Shown here piece after piece: positions 33,608-45,868 of a stretch of 64,000 nucleotides of DNA. The first letter of the stretch is position 1. Every line of letters starts with the position of its first letter. Source of the DNA: Dugong dugon (Eukaryota; Chordata; Mammalia; Sirenia; Dugongidae); NCBI GenBank assembly GCA_030035585.1, contig CM057462.1:112463234-112527233 (forward strand). Direction: 5' to 3'. The notes beneath the pieces were generated by a model that saw only the letters and a program-made list of their open reading frames with translations, made no database searches and was not told the DNA's origin. A program made the position numbers and the translations under genes.

Positions 33608-35437
33608 TTGAGAGTTTTTATCATGAATGGGTGTTGGACTTTGTCAAATGCCTTTTATGCATCAATTGATAAGATCATGTGTTTCTTGCCTTTTGTTTTG
33701 TTAATTTGATGGATTACCTTGATTTTTTTTGTAATGTTGAACCATCCCTGCATACTTGGTGTAAATCTCACTTAATCATGGTGAATTATTTTTTTGATAC
33801 GTTTCTGAATTCTATTGCCTAGAATTTTGTTGAGGATTTTTGCATCAATGTTCATGGGGGATTTTGGTCTGTAATTTGCTTTTGTTGTGGTCTTTTTACC
33901 TGGTTTTGGTATCGGGATTATGCTGACTTCATACAATGAGTTTGGGAGTATTCCATCCTTTTCTATGTTCTGAAATACCGTTAGTAGTAGCCGTGTTATC
34001 TCTTCTCTGAAAGCTCGGTAGAATTCTCCAGTGAAGCCATCTGGGCCGGGGCTTTTTGGGGGGAGTTTTTTAATTACCTTTTAATCTCTTCTTTTTTTGT
34101 GGGTTTATTTAGTAGTTCTCCCTCTGTTTGTGTTAGTTTAGGTAGATAGTGAGTTTCTAGAAATTTGTCCATTTCCTCTAGGTTTTCAAATTTGTTACGG
34201 AACAATTTTTCATAGTAATCTGTTATGATTCTTTTAATTTCAGTTGGATCTGTTTTGCTATCACCCATCTCATTTCTTATACAGGTGATCTGCTTCCTTC
34301 CTGTTTTTCTTTTGTCAGTTTGGCCAGCGGTTTATCAATTTTGTTGATGTTTTCAAAGAACCAACTTTTGGTCTTGTTAACTCTTTCACTTGTTTTTCTA
34401 CTCTGTATTTCATTTAATTCTGCTCTAGTTCTTATTATTTCCTTTCTTCTGGTGCCTGAGGGCTTCTTTGGCTGTTCTCTTTCTACTTGTTCCACTTGTA
34501 GGGTTAATGTTTTGATTATGGCCCTTTCTTCTTTCTGGATGTGTGCATTTATTGCTATAAATGTCCTCTGAGCACTGCTTTTACTGAGCCCCAAAGGTTC
34601 TGATAGGATGTGTTTTTATTCTTATTTGATTCTATGAATTTCTTTATTCTATCCTTAATTTCTTCTATAACTCAGTAGTTTTTGAGAAGGTGTTGTTCAT
34701 TTTCCATGTAATTGATTTTTTTTCCTTGCTTTTTCTGTTGTTGATTTCTACTTTCATGGCTTTACTTTTAGAAAAGATGCTTTGTAATATTTTGATGCTT
34801 TGGATTCTGTTAAGGATTACTTTGTGACCTAATATGTGGTCTATTCTGGAGAATGTTCCATGTGCATTGGAAAAGAGTATACTTGGCTGCTGTTGGATGG
34901 AGTGTTTGGTATATGTCTGTCAGATCAAGTTGGTTAATTGTAGCATTTAACTCTTCTGTGTCTTTGTTGAGCTTCTTTTGCATGTTCAGTCCTTCACCAA
35001 AAGTTGTATGTTGAAGTCTCCCACTACTATTGTGGAGCTGTCTGTCTCTCTTTTCAGTGCTGTTAGAGTTTGTTTTATGTATTTTGGAGCCCTGTCATTG
35101 GGGGCATAAATATTTATTATAGTTATGTCCTTCTGGTGTATTGACCCTTTAATCATTATATAGTGTCTGCCCTTATCCTTTACTTTCAAGTATATTTTGT
35201 CAGAGATTAATTTTGCCACTCCTGCTCATTTTTGGGTGTTGTTTGCTTGATATATTTTTTCCATCCTTTGAGTTTTAGTTTGTTTGTATCTTTAAGTCTA
35301 AGGTGTGTCTCTTGTAGGCAGCATATAGACGGAGAGTGATTTTTTGTCCAGTCTGCCACTCTCTGTCTCTTTACTGATTCATTTAGTCCATTTACATTCA
35401 GCGTAATTATTGATATGTGTGAGTTTAATGCTGTCAT
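33608..35437 (-). pseudogene. L1-3 ORF2, N-terminal half (endonuclease and RT start), broken
   Basis: Starts [19 protein letters not shown] at 35,437. The 'LQETHLRLKD' block follows, then '[14 protein letters not shown]' and '[11 protein letters not shown]' in a shifted frame (35,219-34,986). The complement around 34,840-34,860 keeps the 'RIDHI' Asp. Middle parts are 34,594-34,277 and 34,268-34,074. Several frameshifts. The C-terminal half lies at 25,976-28,048. Confidence 0.82.
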
Positions 35438-35884
35438 TTTGTTGTCTTTTTTGTGTGTTGTTCACAGTTTCTTTGTTCCACTTAATTTTCTGTGCTGAGT
35501 TGTTTTTATTCATGTATTTTCTTTTCATATTTTTCATTGTTGTTGATTTTGTGTTTGCTGAGTCTCTATATTTTTATAGTTTTTTATTTTGACTTCTAGG
35601 ATTGTTATTTTCCTTTGTGGTTACCTTAATATTTACCCCTATTCTTCTATGTTTATACTAGTCTTTTATTTCTTTATATCACCTTGACTTCCTTTCCATA
35701 TGAAAAATCTATGTCTACTTTTTTTAAGTCCCTCTTTTTTGTTTTAATGTTGTCATCTTTTTCATATTGACATGTGTTTCCCTATTTTCAGTTTTTAAGC
35801 TTTGATGTACTTTTGTGACTTCCCTATCTGGGTTGATATCTGGTTACGGTGTCCTGTGTTCCAGTCTTGGGTTGTCATCCGATG

Positions 35885-36880
35885 TTACTGATTTTCTAAC
35901 CAGAGGACTCCTTTTAGTATTTCTTGTAATTTTGGTTTGCCTTCTGAAAATTCCCTAAATTTCTGTTTACCTGGAAATGTCCTAATTTCACCATCATATT
36001 TGAGAGGTACTTTTGCTGGATATATAATTCTTGGCTGGAAGTTTTTTTTCCTTCAAAGCTTTATATATGTCACCCCATTTCCTTCTTGCCTGCATGGTTT
36101 CTGCTGAGTAGTCTGAGCTTATTCTTTTTGACTCTCCTTTGTAGATGACTTTTCATTTATCCCTAGCCATGCTTAAAATTCTCTCTTTATCTTTGGTTTT
36201 GGCAAGTGTGAGTATAATATGTCTTGGTGATTTTCTTTTGGGATCTAACTTGTGTGGGGTTGGATGAGCATCTTGGATAGATACCTTGTCTTCTTTCATG
36301 ATAACAGGGAAGTTTTCTTCAACAATTGTCTCTGTATTTTCTGTTATTCCCCTCTTTTCTGGTACTCCAATTACTCATAGGTTATTCCTCTTGATAGAAT
36401 TCCACATAATTCTCAGGGTTTCTTCATTTTTTTATCCTTTTATCTGATTTGTTCTCAAATAAGTTGCTGTCAAGTGTTCTATCTTCAATCTCACTAATTC
36501 TGACTTCCATTGCCTCAGTTGTGTTCTTATGACTTTCTATTGAGTTGTCTAATTCTGAAATTTTATTGTTAATCTTCTGGATTTCTGATTGTTGTCTCTC
36601 TATGAATTCTTGCAGCCTATTGAATTTGTCTTTATGCTCTTCTCTAACCTTCTTAAATTCCTCTGTTGCTTTGTATGTTCTTTGGCTTGTTCTGCGTTTT
36701 GAATAATCTCCTTCCTAATATCTTGAAGAGTTCTGTATATTAATCTTTTGTATTCTGCCTCTGGTAATTCCAAGAAGTTCTCTTCAGAAGATATCTTGAT
36801 TCTTTGTTTTGGGAAGTTGCTGAAGCTATAACAGTCTGCCTGTTTATGTGATTTGATGTTGACTGCTGTCTCTGAGCCAT
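35885..36880 (-). pseudogene. L1-3 ORF1 (RNA-binding chaperone), broken
   Basis: Start codon at 36,880 (complement 'atggctcagagacagcag') and stop at 35,885-35,887. The translated minus strand shows a Gln/Glu/Lys-rich coiled-coil region, then the C-terminal RNA-binding part with 'PRIIYPAK' and 'YDGEIRTFPGKQKF' near 35,920-36,030. Frame breaks lie near 36,430 and 36,390. Length (about 996 nt) fits an L1 ORF1. Confidence 0.75.
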
Positions 36881-38228
36881 CAATAATTTATTGTATTTAT
36901 TTATTTTATGTTTGCTTACTGTGTCCTAGCTTCTTGTTTTGTTTTGATACTTCCAAACAGGTTGCTCGTGTGATCTTCTTTGATTATTGGTGCATTTTAA
37001 GCTCTAACATCCTGTCACCAGGTGGTTAGATCTGTTACTAGGTATGTGAGCCTAGAAGTCTGTTTACTTTTCTTGTATGGATTCAGCTCAAGTGTCCAGG
37101 TAGTCGGTCACCAAGTGTGTGGTGCAGGCTCTCACCTATAATCCTAGATGGCAGAGGTGATTGGTGTCTGGCTGCAGTAGGTGGTCACAAGCTGAGCAAG
37201 GCAGGAGGCTGATAGCTGCTTCTGACTGTCTGGGAGGAAAGCATTTCCCTCTTCCCTAGAGCGTGTAGGTCAGTGAGTTTTGTAGCCGGACTATGAGCAC
37301 CCAGTGTTGTTGGCTATAAGGACTGAGAGGCACCACTTATTCTTGGACCCCAGTCACGGGTGGCTAGATGGCATGGGTGGAGCCACCAGTCATCAGGCCC
37401 CTGATATGTGTAGGTGAGGACCCTGCTTAATGGGCATAGCAGTGTCAAATGTCAAGAACATGCCACTCCACCATACAGCTGCTAAAATTGAAGTTAGGCT
37501 TCAGGTATATACCCTGTTGTACTATGCTAATGAGGGCCTATGCTGTTGAAATTGGCCCACACAGGTCTATGCAGGAGTGAAAAGTGTTCAATGTCTGTGG
37601 ATCCCTTATCCCTGTGCGTAGGCAAAGGAGCTGCACTTACCCTAAGTTCCTGGCTTAGGGGAGCTTACAGAGTATTTATGCCTGTTTGTTAGTTTGTTCG
37701 CTCTCCAAGGCTGGGAGAATGGCTCAGGGTGGATGATGGGTCCTTACTTCTGGCCCAGGAGACATAGCAATGGCTGATGCAGGCCTGGGACCCAAGGCAG
37801 AGTCAGGAGGGGGCAGGTAAATGGGAGAGAGGTTTTTCCCAAAGTGACTGTTTTTTATTACACATGGTAGGTTAGACACATGTGCTTATCTTTTGCTGAT
37901 TGAGCACCGCTTTTCACTAGTTCTGGAGGCTTGAGTACACTTTCCTCTGCTCGGTCTATCCCAACGTGGAAAATGCATACTGACTGTCACCGCTTGCCTC
38001 ATCACTTGAGCTGGCTGCAGAGTGCTGGTTCCTGCCAGGACAGGTCTGGCAACTCCTCACTGCTTCTGAACCGTCTCTCCCTCCCCCTGCTGCTCAGTCC
38101 AGTTCCTCAACTATGCCTTTGTTGTTCAGGGCTCCTAGATTGTCATATATAATCTATTCACTTTTGTTTTGGGTCTTTGTTGTAAGAGGGACCACAGGAA
38201 GCTTCTGACTACTCTGCCATCTTAGCCC
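36881..38228 (-). promoter_or_regulatory. L1-3 5'UTR
   Basis: About 1.35 kb between ORF1 and the element's 5' end. More GC-rich than its surroundings but with few CpGs left, as expected for an old copy. Promoter activity is an inference from family knowledge. Confidence 0.6.
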
Positions 38229-38621
38229 CACCACCTCTTCTCTTTCTTTAAATACAGTGCACTGTAGTGCAGATTTTTCTTTATTTATAGTGTGTCCTTA
38301 AAACTGAGGCAATTTAAATCAAGTCATATGTACAAGAGAACGGATATTGGAAATGGGGAGAGGACAAGATTGCAGTGGTGAAGTGTGGTGCAGGCAGGGA
38401 AAGGAAGTAACAGAAACGTCAACAATTATCTTTAGTCTTTAAAAAGATGAGACAGGAAAAAGAACATAAAGAATAAAATATTAAAGGGGAAGGTGGATGC
38501 AAGTGGACATTGAGGGAAATCTACGGCTTGATTTGCAAAAGTCAAGAGTAGATGTCCCATTGTCAACTCTCACTAATCACTACCTGCTATATAAGTACTT
38601 ACTATAAGTACTTAATGTACT
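38229..38621. other. Single-copy spacer, no gene
   Basis: No repeat or exon recognised. Short 'ataagtactt' repeats lie just before the next SINE. Confidence 0.45.
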
Positions 38622-38783
38622 GGCCCTGGTGGCACAGTAGTTAAGAGCTAGGGCTGCTAACCAATATGTTGGCAGTTTGAATCCACCAGTCTCTCCTTGG
38701 AAACCCTATGGGGCAGTTCTACTCTGTCCTATAGGGTCGCTATGAGTTGGAATCGACTCAGTGGCAATGGATTTGGTTTGGCT
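38622..38783 (+). mobile_element. AfroSINE, plus strand, well preserved
   Basis: Clear head 'ggccctggtggcacagtag', 'gctgctaacc', 'tccttggaaaccctatgggg', 'tctactctgtcctatagggt' and tail 'cgctatgagttggaatcgac'. 'tataagtac' on both sides (38,603 and 38,784) may be the target duplication. Confidence 0.92.
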
Positions 38784-38974
38784 TATAAGTACATTGGAAG
38801 GTCTGGAAATGTTATTTGCTAGAGAATAGAATTCAGCATACAGACAACAGTCAAAAAATTTTAGTTTGTAAAAGTACATCATAACTCACCTTCTATGAGT
38901 ATCTAGAATATAGTTATAACAAATATATATATATTCAAATACTCTTTCAAGTTATAACATATATATATATATAT

Positions 38975-39168
38975 GTTGGTTGCGTGCAGTTGAGTCAATT
39001 CCTGCTGATTGTGACCCCATGTGACAGAGTAGAACTGCCCTATCAGGTTTTCTTGGCTATACTATGCAATCATTATGGAAGTAGATAACCAGGGCTTTCT
39101 CCTATGATGCAGCTGGGTGTCTTCCTCTAGATTAGTAGGTGAGAGCTTAACCATTGCACCACCAGGGA
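38975..39168 (-). mobile_element. AfroSINE, minus strand, bordered by TA repeats
   Basis: 'ttgagtcaattcctgctgat', 'gacagagtagaactgcccta' and 'ttaaccattgcaccaccagg' in reversed family order. It starts right after an (AT)n tract (38,958-38,974). Confidence 0.85.
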
Positions 39169-39208
39169 GATGTATATATATGTATATATATACATATATA
39201 TATAGAGA
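39169..39208. repeat. TA-rich microsatellite
   Basis: 'tatatatatgtatatatata'-type repeat followed by (GA)n. Confidence 0.9.
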
Positions 39209-39415
39209 GAGAGACAGCCCTGGTTGAGCAGTGGTTAAGCACTTAGTTGCTAATTGAAAGGTTAGCGTTTTGACCAGATTAGCTGCTCCTTGGGAGAAAG
39301 ATGTGGCAGTCTGCTTCTGTAAAGATTTATAGCCTTGGAAACCCTATTGGGCAGTTCTACTCTGTCATATAGGGTCGCTATGAGTTGGAATGGACTCCAC
39401 AGCAATGGGTTGGGA
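39209..39415 (+). mobile_element. AfroSINE, plus strand
   Basis: 'acagccctggttgagcagtg', 'cttctgtaaagatttatagc', 'gggtcgctatgagttggaat'. This copy keeps the extra 'gtggcagtctgcttctgtaa' segment found in some AfroSINEs. Confidence 0.88.
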
Positions 39416-39474
39416 ATATATATATATATGTATGTGTGTTATATATATATTACATATATAAAAAACAAAGCAAA
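39416..39474. repeat. TA-rich microsatellite
   Basis: 'atatatatatatatgtatg' and 'ttatatatatattacatata' between two SINEs. Confidence 0.9.
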
Positions 39475-39680
39475 ACAAAACCAGTTGTCATTGAGTTGAT
39501 TCCTATTTATGGTGACCACAGGTGTGTGAGAGTAGAACTGCACTCCATAGGGTTTTCTACGGCTGTGATCTTTTGAAAGTAGATCATCAAAGCTTTCTTC
39601 TGAGAGGCCTCTGAATGGATTTGAACCATCAGTCTTTCTATTAGTAGCCAAATGCTTAACCGTTTTTGCCACCCAGGGAT
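39475..39680 (-). mobile_element. AfroSINE, minus strand
   Basis: 'ccagttgtcattgagttgat', 'agagtagaactgcactccat' and 'agccaaatgcttaacc' at the head side. It ends at another AT-rich run (39,681-39,706). Confidence 0.85.
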
Positions 39681-42225
39681 TTTATTTATATATTATTTAT
39701 ATATATGTTGTTTAAAATGTTGATTTACTCCAAAGAAGATAGAAAATATTAGATAGATGGTAGATACATCAACTGGTTGATAGACAGATGTAGACTGTGT
39801 ACACCTTTTTTTTGTTAATACTAAAATATTCATTACTGCAATTTGCAGAGGAGTGCTGCTCACAGCAGCATCCTGACTATCCGTGGGTCAGTGTCCCACC
39901 TTGTCTTAATGGTAATTTTCTCTATGGCATTTTCTTGGCAATCAGTGCAGTGGAGACATACAAAAGAAGTATTGTTTATTAGATATCTATATAATGCACA
40001 GCCCTAAACTTGTTATATAAAATATTTACAGTGGTACTTAAAATATTAAGAATAAAAAATAACCCTGAATTAAAATATGTATTTTCAGTACATGCTTCAT
40101 ATAGACTCAATCTCTATAAGTTGAAAAAATCCTGCAATTGTACTATCATTTTTATTATATAGTATCAGATGCCAGACCAACTGTAATTTATTTTGTGGCC
40201 CAAACAGTAAAATATGTATATTTCTTTTATTCTAAAACGCTTTTTTTTACGTTACCATTTTTACCGATCTTTTTTTCCGTTTTTCATATCAGGCAATTAA
40301 ATGCATGTTCTGTCTTCTGGCAAGGTGAATAAAAGTTAAATATTCATTTAAATAATCTCTATGCTTATGTTCAACAATCTACATCTGAAATGTTATTAAT
40401 GTGTTAAATTATTAAACACAAATCACAGGGCTAATGCTTTCAGCTTGTAAAAGTCCCCAAGGTAAGTCATGGCAATCTCAGTGTCATTTAGTTTTCCATA
40501 ATATAAATTGAATTTTTGAAAAGGTATGTAGAGTTCATTCACATTAAAATAGCTATAGAAGAGTAAGTAATTACTGCATGATGCACACAAGACACAAGAA
40601 ACTCTAATTTACCACAATCAAAAAACACTTCTCCAATGATACCTTTACATCTTCAGGTTTCAATTCTCTCTTGATAAGTCTTTTTGAAATTTACATACCC
40701 ACACATTAGATATATTTGCCTGTTGTAAAAATAACTTGTATACACATGTACACTTATTTACAAAGAGTGATACAAATGTGTTAAAAATAATACGAATAAA
40801 AGGAACCACGATGAGGAATCTGATCATGGGTATTCCATTCAAAATAATTCAATCAGCAAGATGGTAGTCTTAACCTAGACTTTCTAAATACTGATTTTCA
40901 CTTGCTTTATTATAAGCCCTTGGGAAACTCATCAAAAGCATGTTTCTGATAATTATAACATTTGCAAGAAATTAAAAGATGCATTGAATAATGTATCCTA
41001 AGTCTCATTTGTGAATCTATTCCCTCATAGCCAAAGCCTGTGCCCTGTCAGGCAAGCCCGATATTTTTTGCAATGTCTAACACAAACTGTGGCACTTTAA
41101 TAAATGATCACATTTGAAAATGTAAATGTACTTCTCTCAAGGAAAGATCAAACAGAACTCTTGTTTAATGCATGTTATGAATAAACTTTCCAGTTCAAAT
41201 ACTCTTTCAAGATGTTTTGCTGGTGAAATTCATATATCAGATATACATAAACATACAAGGAGTGAGTGGGAAAAACTATGTTGGAGAAGTTTTACAGTTT
41301 GCAAGTCCTTTAATGAGAGTCAGAGAACACCATCGGGAAGGAGCATAACCCTGTGTGAAGTGAGACTCATTTTAATGAAAACCTCTCTCACACACCTCAT
41401 TTGTAGAATTATACAGAGCAGCTTACATTCCTCACCCGTCACTTACAGTTTAGGTTTATTGAAATGCATCCCGGACCACAAAATGCTTCTTTTCCTTTCT
41501 CTCAGTTTCACTACCGCTGAGTCTTTGTTCTGAAGGCCATTGATTGGTTCTGACAGGAAAGTAAAGTTCTACAAACAGTATAGAAAAACTGTCAGTGTTG
41601 TCAAATGCATTGGAGTCCTCCTACTGCAATGGATTTGAAAAATGACAGATGCTCTGAGGGAGAATTCTTTTAGACACGTAATATTATTTAAAAGTTTTAA
41701 ATACTATCTCCTTGCTTAGATGGCGAGTGGTCGTATCTCTTTCTTTAATTTTGTTGATTAATAGGTCTGGAAAAAACAGTAGTAAAGTACATATATATTT
41801 TTGTAAGTATAAATTCACCAGAACAAACTAGTGAAAATCAGTGTAAATACAATAAGCCGTAAAGTGTGCTCTGGCTGAGAAAAAGGGCGGGGAAACTTTT
41901 GTAGATCAAAATGTGAAAAACACAATTACTTATTTATAGCTTGTCAGGTGTATTCCCATAACTCGTTTTATTTCTGTTTTCCATAACTTCAGGAATCTTT
42001 TGAAACAGTATCATCAAACCAACAATTTTCTTGCATCTCAGTTTTGTTCATGACCTAAACAATTTTGTTTTGTTATAAAATATCAAGAACTTCCATAGAA
42101 ATTCCACAAATAATTGTTTTGGATACTCAGTTTTATCTTGACTAATTTATTCAAAGTCACTATAATTTATTATTTTTATAAAGTGTTACTTGCCTATTAT
42201 ATTAGATATTCTGAAGATTCTTTTG
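39681..42225. other. AT-rich single-copy DNA, no gene supported
   Basis: Frames up to 135 codons (41,126-41,533, plus) occur but show no family motif or exon-like context. 41,030-41,110 could be an L2/MIR end ('ggcactttaataaatgatca'). Confidence 0.45.
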
Positions 42226-42676
42226 TGTTATGGATTGATTTGTGTCCTCCAAAAAGATATGTCAAAGTCTTAACCCCAGTACCTGTGAATATGACCTTGT
42301 TGACAAATAGGATCTTGAAGATGTTATCAGTTAACTTAACATGAGGTCCTACCAGAGTAGGGTGGGTCCTAATCCAATCTGAGTGTTATCCTTATAAATA
42401 AGGAGAACAGACACATACAGACACACATGGGAAAGAGGAACCATGTGTAGATGCATCTGCAAGACAAGGAAAGCCAAGAAATGCCAAGGGCTACCAGAAA
42501 CCAGAAGAGACAAGAAAGGAACGTCTCCTAGAGACTTGGAGAGAACATGGCCCTGCCTATGTAACACCCTTAATTTGGACTACTAGCCTCCATCCAGAAC
42601 CGTGAGACAATAAATTTCTTTTCTTATAGCTGCCCAGTTTGCAGTATTTTGTCACAGCAACCCTAGAAAACGAGCA
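42226..42676 (+). mobile_element. Solo LTR, ERVL-MaLR type (MST/MLT-like)
   Basis: Starts TGTTATGGATTGATTTGTGTCC and has 'gtgggtcctaatccaatctg', 'cttataaataaggagaacag', 'gagacaataaatttcttttc' and an end near 'agaaaacgagca'. The order of the reverse-transcribed MaLR LTR is kept (U3, then an 'aataaa' polyadenylation signal). No internal genes. No clear target duplication was found. Confidence 0.75.
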
Positions 42677-43769
42677 CTCCTTGTGTTAGACTTAGCAGCG
42701 AGGCACCACTACATCTCTAAGCACTTTCAATATACATTGGCATCTATGAGCTTCCCTCAGATCTGTTAGCACAAATTAACATTATTTAGTATGAAATTAA
42801 TGGATTATTTTATTTTGGTGTATTACACTGAATTAAAAAAATACGTTGTTATATTTCAAATTATTTAACCACTGTATATAATTCTAGAAGTTCAAAAGTT
42901 ACCTATTTGAACAATAGTTTTAATAATTCATAAAATAAAACATACTAATGTAGAGGATTTTTAATTTTAAGAATCTGATAAAATAATAGAAATTTTAAAC
43001 TTGACATAAAATTTGTATGGCTTACATAATCTATTTAAATATTCTACTATTACTAAGTACATGTGATTGCTATGAATTATCTATTCAAACATCACTCACA
43101 CAAAACCTAGCTAATGTATGCTCTGGAATCTTTTGGACCTTAAAATCATGATTGCCACAACACTGTATTAAGATAGACAACACCAAATGTTTTGATTTGT
43201 ATCAATAAATTAAAAGTAATATGATTTTTAAAAAAATAATTTTTAAACATATAAAATAACATTAGAATTAAGAAAATAAATGCTATAATTGAATAAAATT
43301 GTGTAAAATACATATTTTGTAACATCTGAATATAAAAATGTATAAAACCCTTAAGTATTCATCTTGTTAGTTTTAGTTTACACTTTAAAACACGGTACAT
43401 GATACTAAACATGTTGGTTTAGTAGCTGCTCTAATTGATTGATTGATTCATTCATTCATGCATTCAGGATGCATTGAGTACATCTTAACAAAGAATAGGG
43501 ATACAAAATAACCCTTTCCCTCTGTTATCTACTACTGTAGCACTTCTACATTCTTCAAAATGTTTCCTACCCTAACTACTTTGGAAAGTTCTCAGGAAAC
43601 GATTCAAAACAACTCTTTTCTGCAACAAATAGCCATGTTCTTTCATTTTTGTCCTACCCTCCTTTGAAATACACCTCAAGGATTTCAGTTCTATTGTTAT
43701 CATCAATGTTCAATGTGCTGGAATACGACACATAAACAACCACAACAACCTGGTCATTTGGTCTTCATT
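42677..43769. other. Very AT-rich single-copy DNA
   Basis: No gene or strong repeat. 'gattgattgattcattcatt' near 43,436-43,462 is a simple repeat, possibly an old LINE end. Confidence 0.45.
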
Positions 43770-44290
43770 GTGCAAAATCACAACACGTTCTGTTACCTCT
43801 AAAATACATACAGAATCCACTCCCTTCTCATTACCTCCACTGTAGCCAGTATCATCTGGACCATCATCAACCTTTTTCCCTGAATTACTGCAAAAACTTT
43901 AGAACTTCCTTTCCAGTTTCAACTCTTGCCATTGCCTCTCCTTTTCAACTGAGCTGCCTGAGAACAGACCATTATCATTCCTCTGCTGTGGACTCTGCAA
44001 TGACCTTCCATTTCATTAAGAGCAAAAGTTAAATTCCTACAATGACCTAACATCTGGACCTCCATGACTTCTCTGACGATAAAGTCTATATTTCCCATCC
44101 TCACTCAGTCCATTCCAGTCACATCGGCCTCCTTGCTGTTTCTTCAAAATCTCAGGTACATTACAGTCCTAAGGCCTTTGAACTGGTGGTCCATCTTCCT
44201 GGAATGCTCTTCATCCGAATCTCTCCTGGGATATCCCTTGTTCTTCTTTCAGGTCTTTGCTAAGATAAAATCTTTCTGATGAGCAGAATG
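43770..44290 (+). repeat. Old mammalian interspersed repeat, L2-like
   Basis: 'ggcctccttgctgtttcttc', 'aaggcctttgaactggtggt', 'ctggaatgctcttcatccga' and 'ttcaggtctttgctaagata' match a common mammal-wide LINE-like repeat. The family name (L2) is from memory. Confidence 0.55.
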
Positions 44291-45714
44291 TTTAAAATTA
44301 TAACATTTTCCTACTCATTTTCTTTTCTTTTAAAGCATGTACCATCTACAAACATTGTGTTATGATTCATTCATTATTTTGTTTTGTTTCTGGTTTAGTG
44401 CTTATCTCACCTCCTAGAATTGGGTTAGTGGCCTATACCACGTGTTCTCTTCCACTTTGCAGTTTCTTTTTTATGTAAATTACTATGAATCATAATTGCT
44501 TTTTGGCGTTTAGCCTGCCCAATAAATTGTAATCACTGCCATGGCAAGATTATGGAATTTTTTTGTTTTTTATACAGCCTTGCAAATAATCAGGACCCAT
44601 TAATCATTTGTTAAATAATTGTTCAATATCATAAATCAGATTTACCATGATGCATTAAAAATCAAGGCTTAAAGACAGAAAGTACCTTTCAGTAGAGACT
44701 GAGGTATTGATTATTGTATTTATTTATTGTATGTATTTATGTATATGTCTGTCTATATATATGTATGAATTTAGTTATGAGTGTGTGACCAACAAAAGCA
44801 CTTAGTTTAAACCATTTTTAGTTGATGGGTTCTCCTAAGATTAACCATGTGGCAAATGGTTGCTACTGGTACCAAAAGGTTGCACAATTGCTATCTTTTC
44901 TTAGCAGTAGGAGAGAGGTGCCCTCCCGCCCACCAAAATGGCATGGGGACAAGTCATGGATAAACATGGGCTCTGGAATAGGATTAACCTTGCCTCAGAT
45001 CCTGCTTTCCCCAAGTGTCACTTATTATCCAAATATATGGCATATGATGTTTAATTTCCTTATTTACAAGTTAAAATTGAGCTCACACAAGTTTCACATT
45101 GCCTTAAATATTGTTTAAAATAATGACTGAAGAACAATACTGCATTAGGTTAGAGCCATGACAGTAAATGACAGAAAACTGAGTCAACAACAAAGCTTGG
45201 AAAGGCACTTTGGTGCAAACAAATGCTTCTAACTTCCTGCTACAAAGATTCTGTGCAAAGTAGACCACAGTGGCTGAACGCTAATAGTCCCTAAAGGCAG
45301 CTGTAAGAGCATCCTAGATATATTATGAATAGTGCCAACTGTGGGAAAATGAGAGAGCTTCAGAAATAAAAATTTAGTCTCCATTTATTTTGCTTCACCC
45401 TATAGACCCAGCTCAGAACTATACCTTAACAAATTTGACCAGGCTCTGTGATTTGATTCTCCATAGGACTTTTTGTTATACATGCCAAAATGCTTTTCTG
45501 AATTAAAAATAAAAAAAAAATTGTCATAAATTAAAGAGGATTCTTCTGGTGCAATGGGAATTAAAACAAGGTAAAAAAATACTTCCTCAGCTAAAGCTAA
45601 ATGTTAAAATAATAAAAAATCTTCTTTCAATAAATTAAAAGCTCTTTTCGACCAGATAAAAGGAATCCTCTTCTTTTAATAATCATTATTCTCCTCTGTT
45701 AGCCACGATGAAAA
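44291..45714. other. Single-copy DNA, no gene seen
   Basis: A 98-codon frame (44,822-45,118, plus) has no recognisable features and is treated as chance. Confidence 0.4.
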
Positions 45715-45868
45715 CTGTGGTGGCTCAGTGGTTAAGTGCTATGGCTGCTAACCAAAATGTCAGCAGTTCAAATCCACCAGGAATCCCTTGGAAACTCTAC
45801 GGGGTAGTTCTACTCTGTCCTATAGGGTCACTATGAGTCAGAATCAACTTGATGGCAATGGGATTTTT
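45715..45868 (+). mobile_element. AfroSINE, plus strand
   Basis: 'gtggtggctcagtggttaag', 'ggctgctaaccaaaatgtc', 'tctactctgtcctatagggt', 'cactatgagtcagaatcaac', ending in a T-run. Confidence 0.9.

Larger units (their letters stand above)
33608..38228 (-). mobile_element. L1-3, 5' half (rest of ORF2, spacer, ORF1, 5'UTR)
   Basis: The interrupted L1-3 continues. The ORF2 N-terminal half runs to its start at 35,437, then a spacer, ORF1, and a 5'UTR ending with the complement of 'ggggctaagatggcagag' at about 38,205-38,228. This is a true L1 5' end with the YY1-like 'aagatggc'. Without L1-4 the element is about 7.5 kb. It is older than L1-1 and L1-4, as shown by its stops and by L1-4 lying inside it. 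Confidence 0.87.

Noticed and set aside
22191..38228. Intact endogenous retrovirus in the LTR-bearing regions
   Set aside because: Only solo LTRs are seen; the reverse transcriptase fragments are of L1 type (FADD box, no protease, integrase or envelope).
41126..41533. 135-codon frame in single-copy DNA as a possible exon
   Set aside because: No family motif, no signal peptide and no splice or promoter context; length is within chance for AT-rich DNA of this extent.
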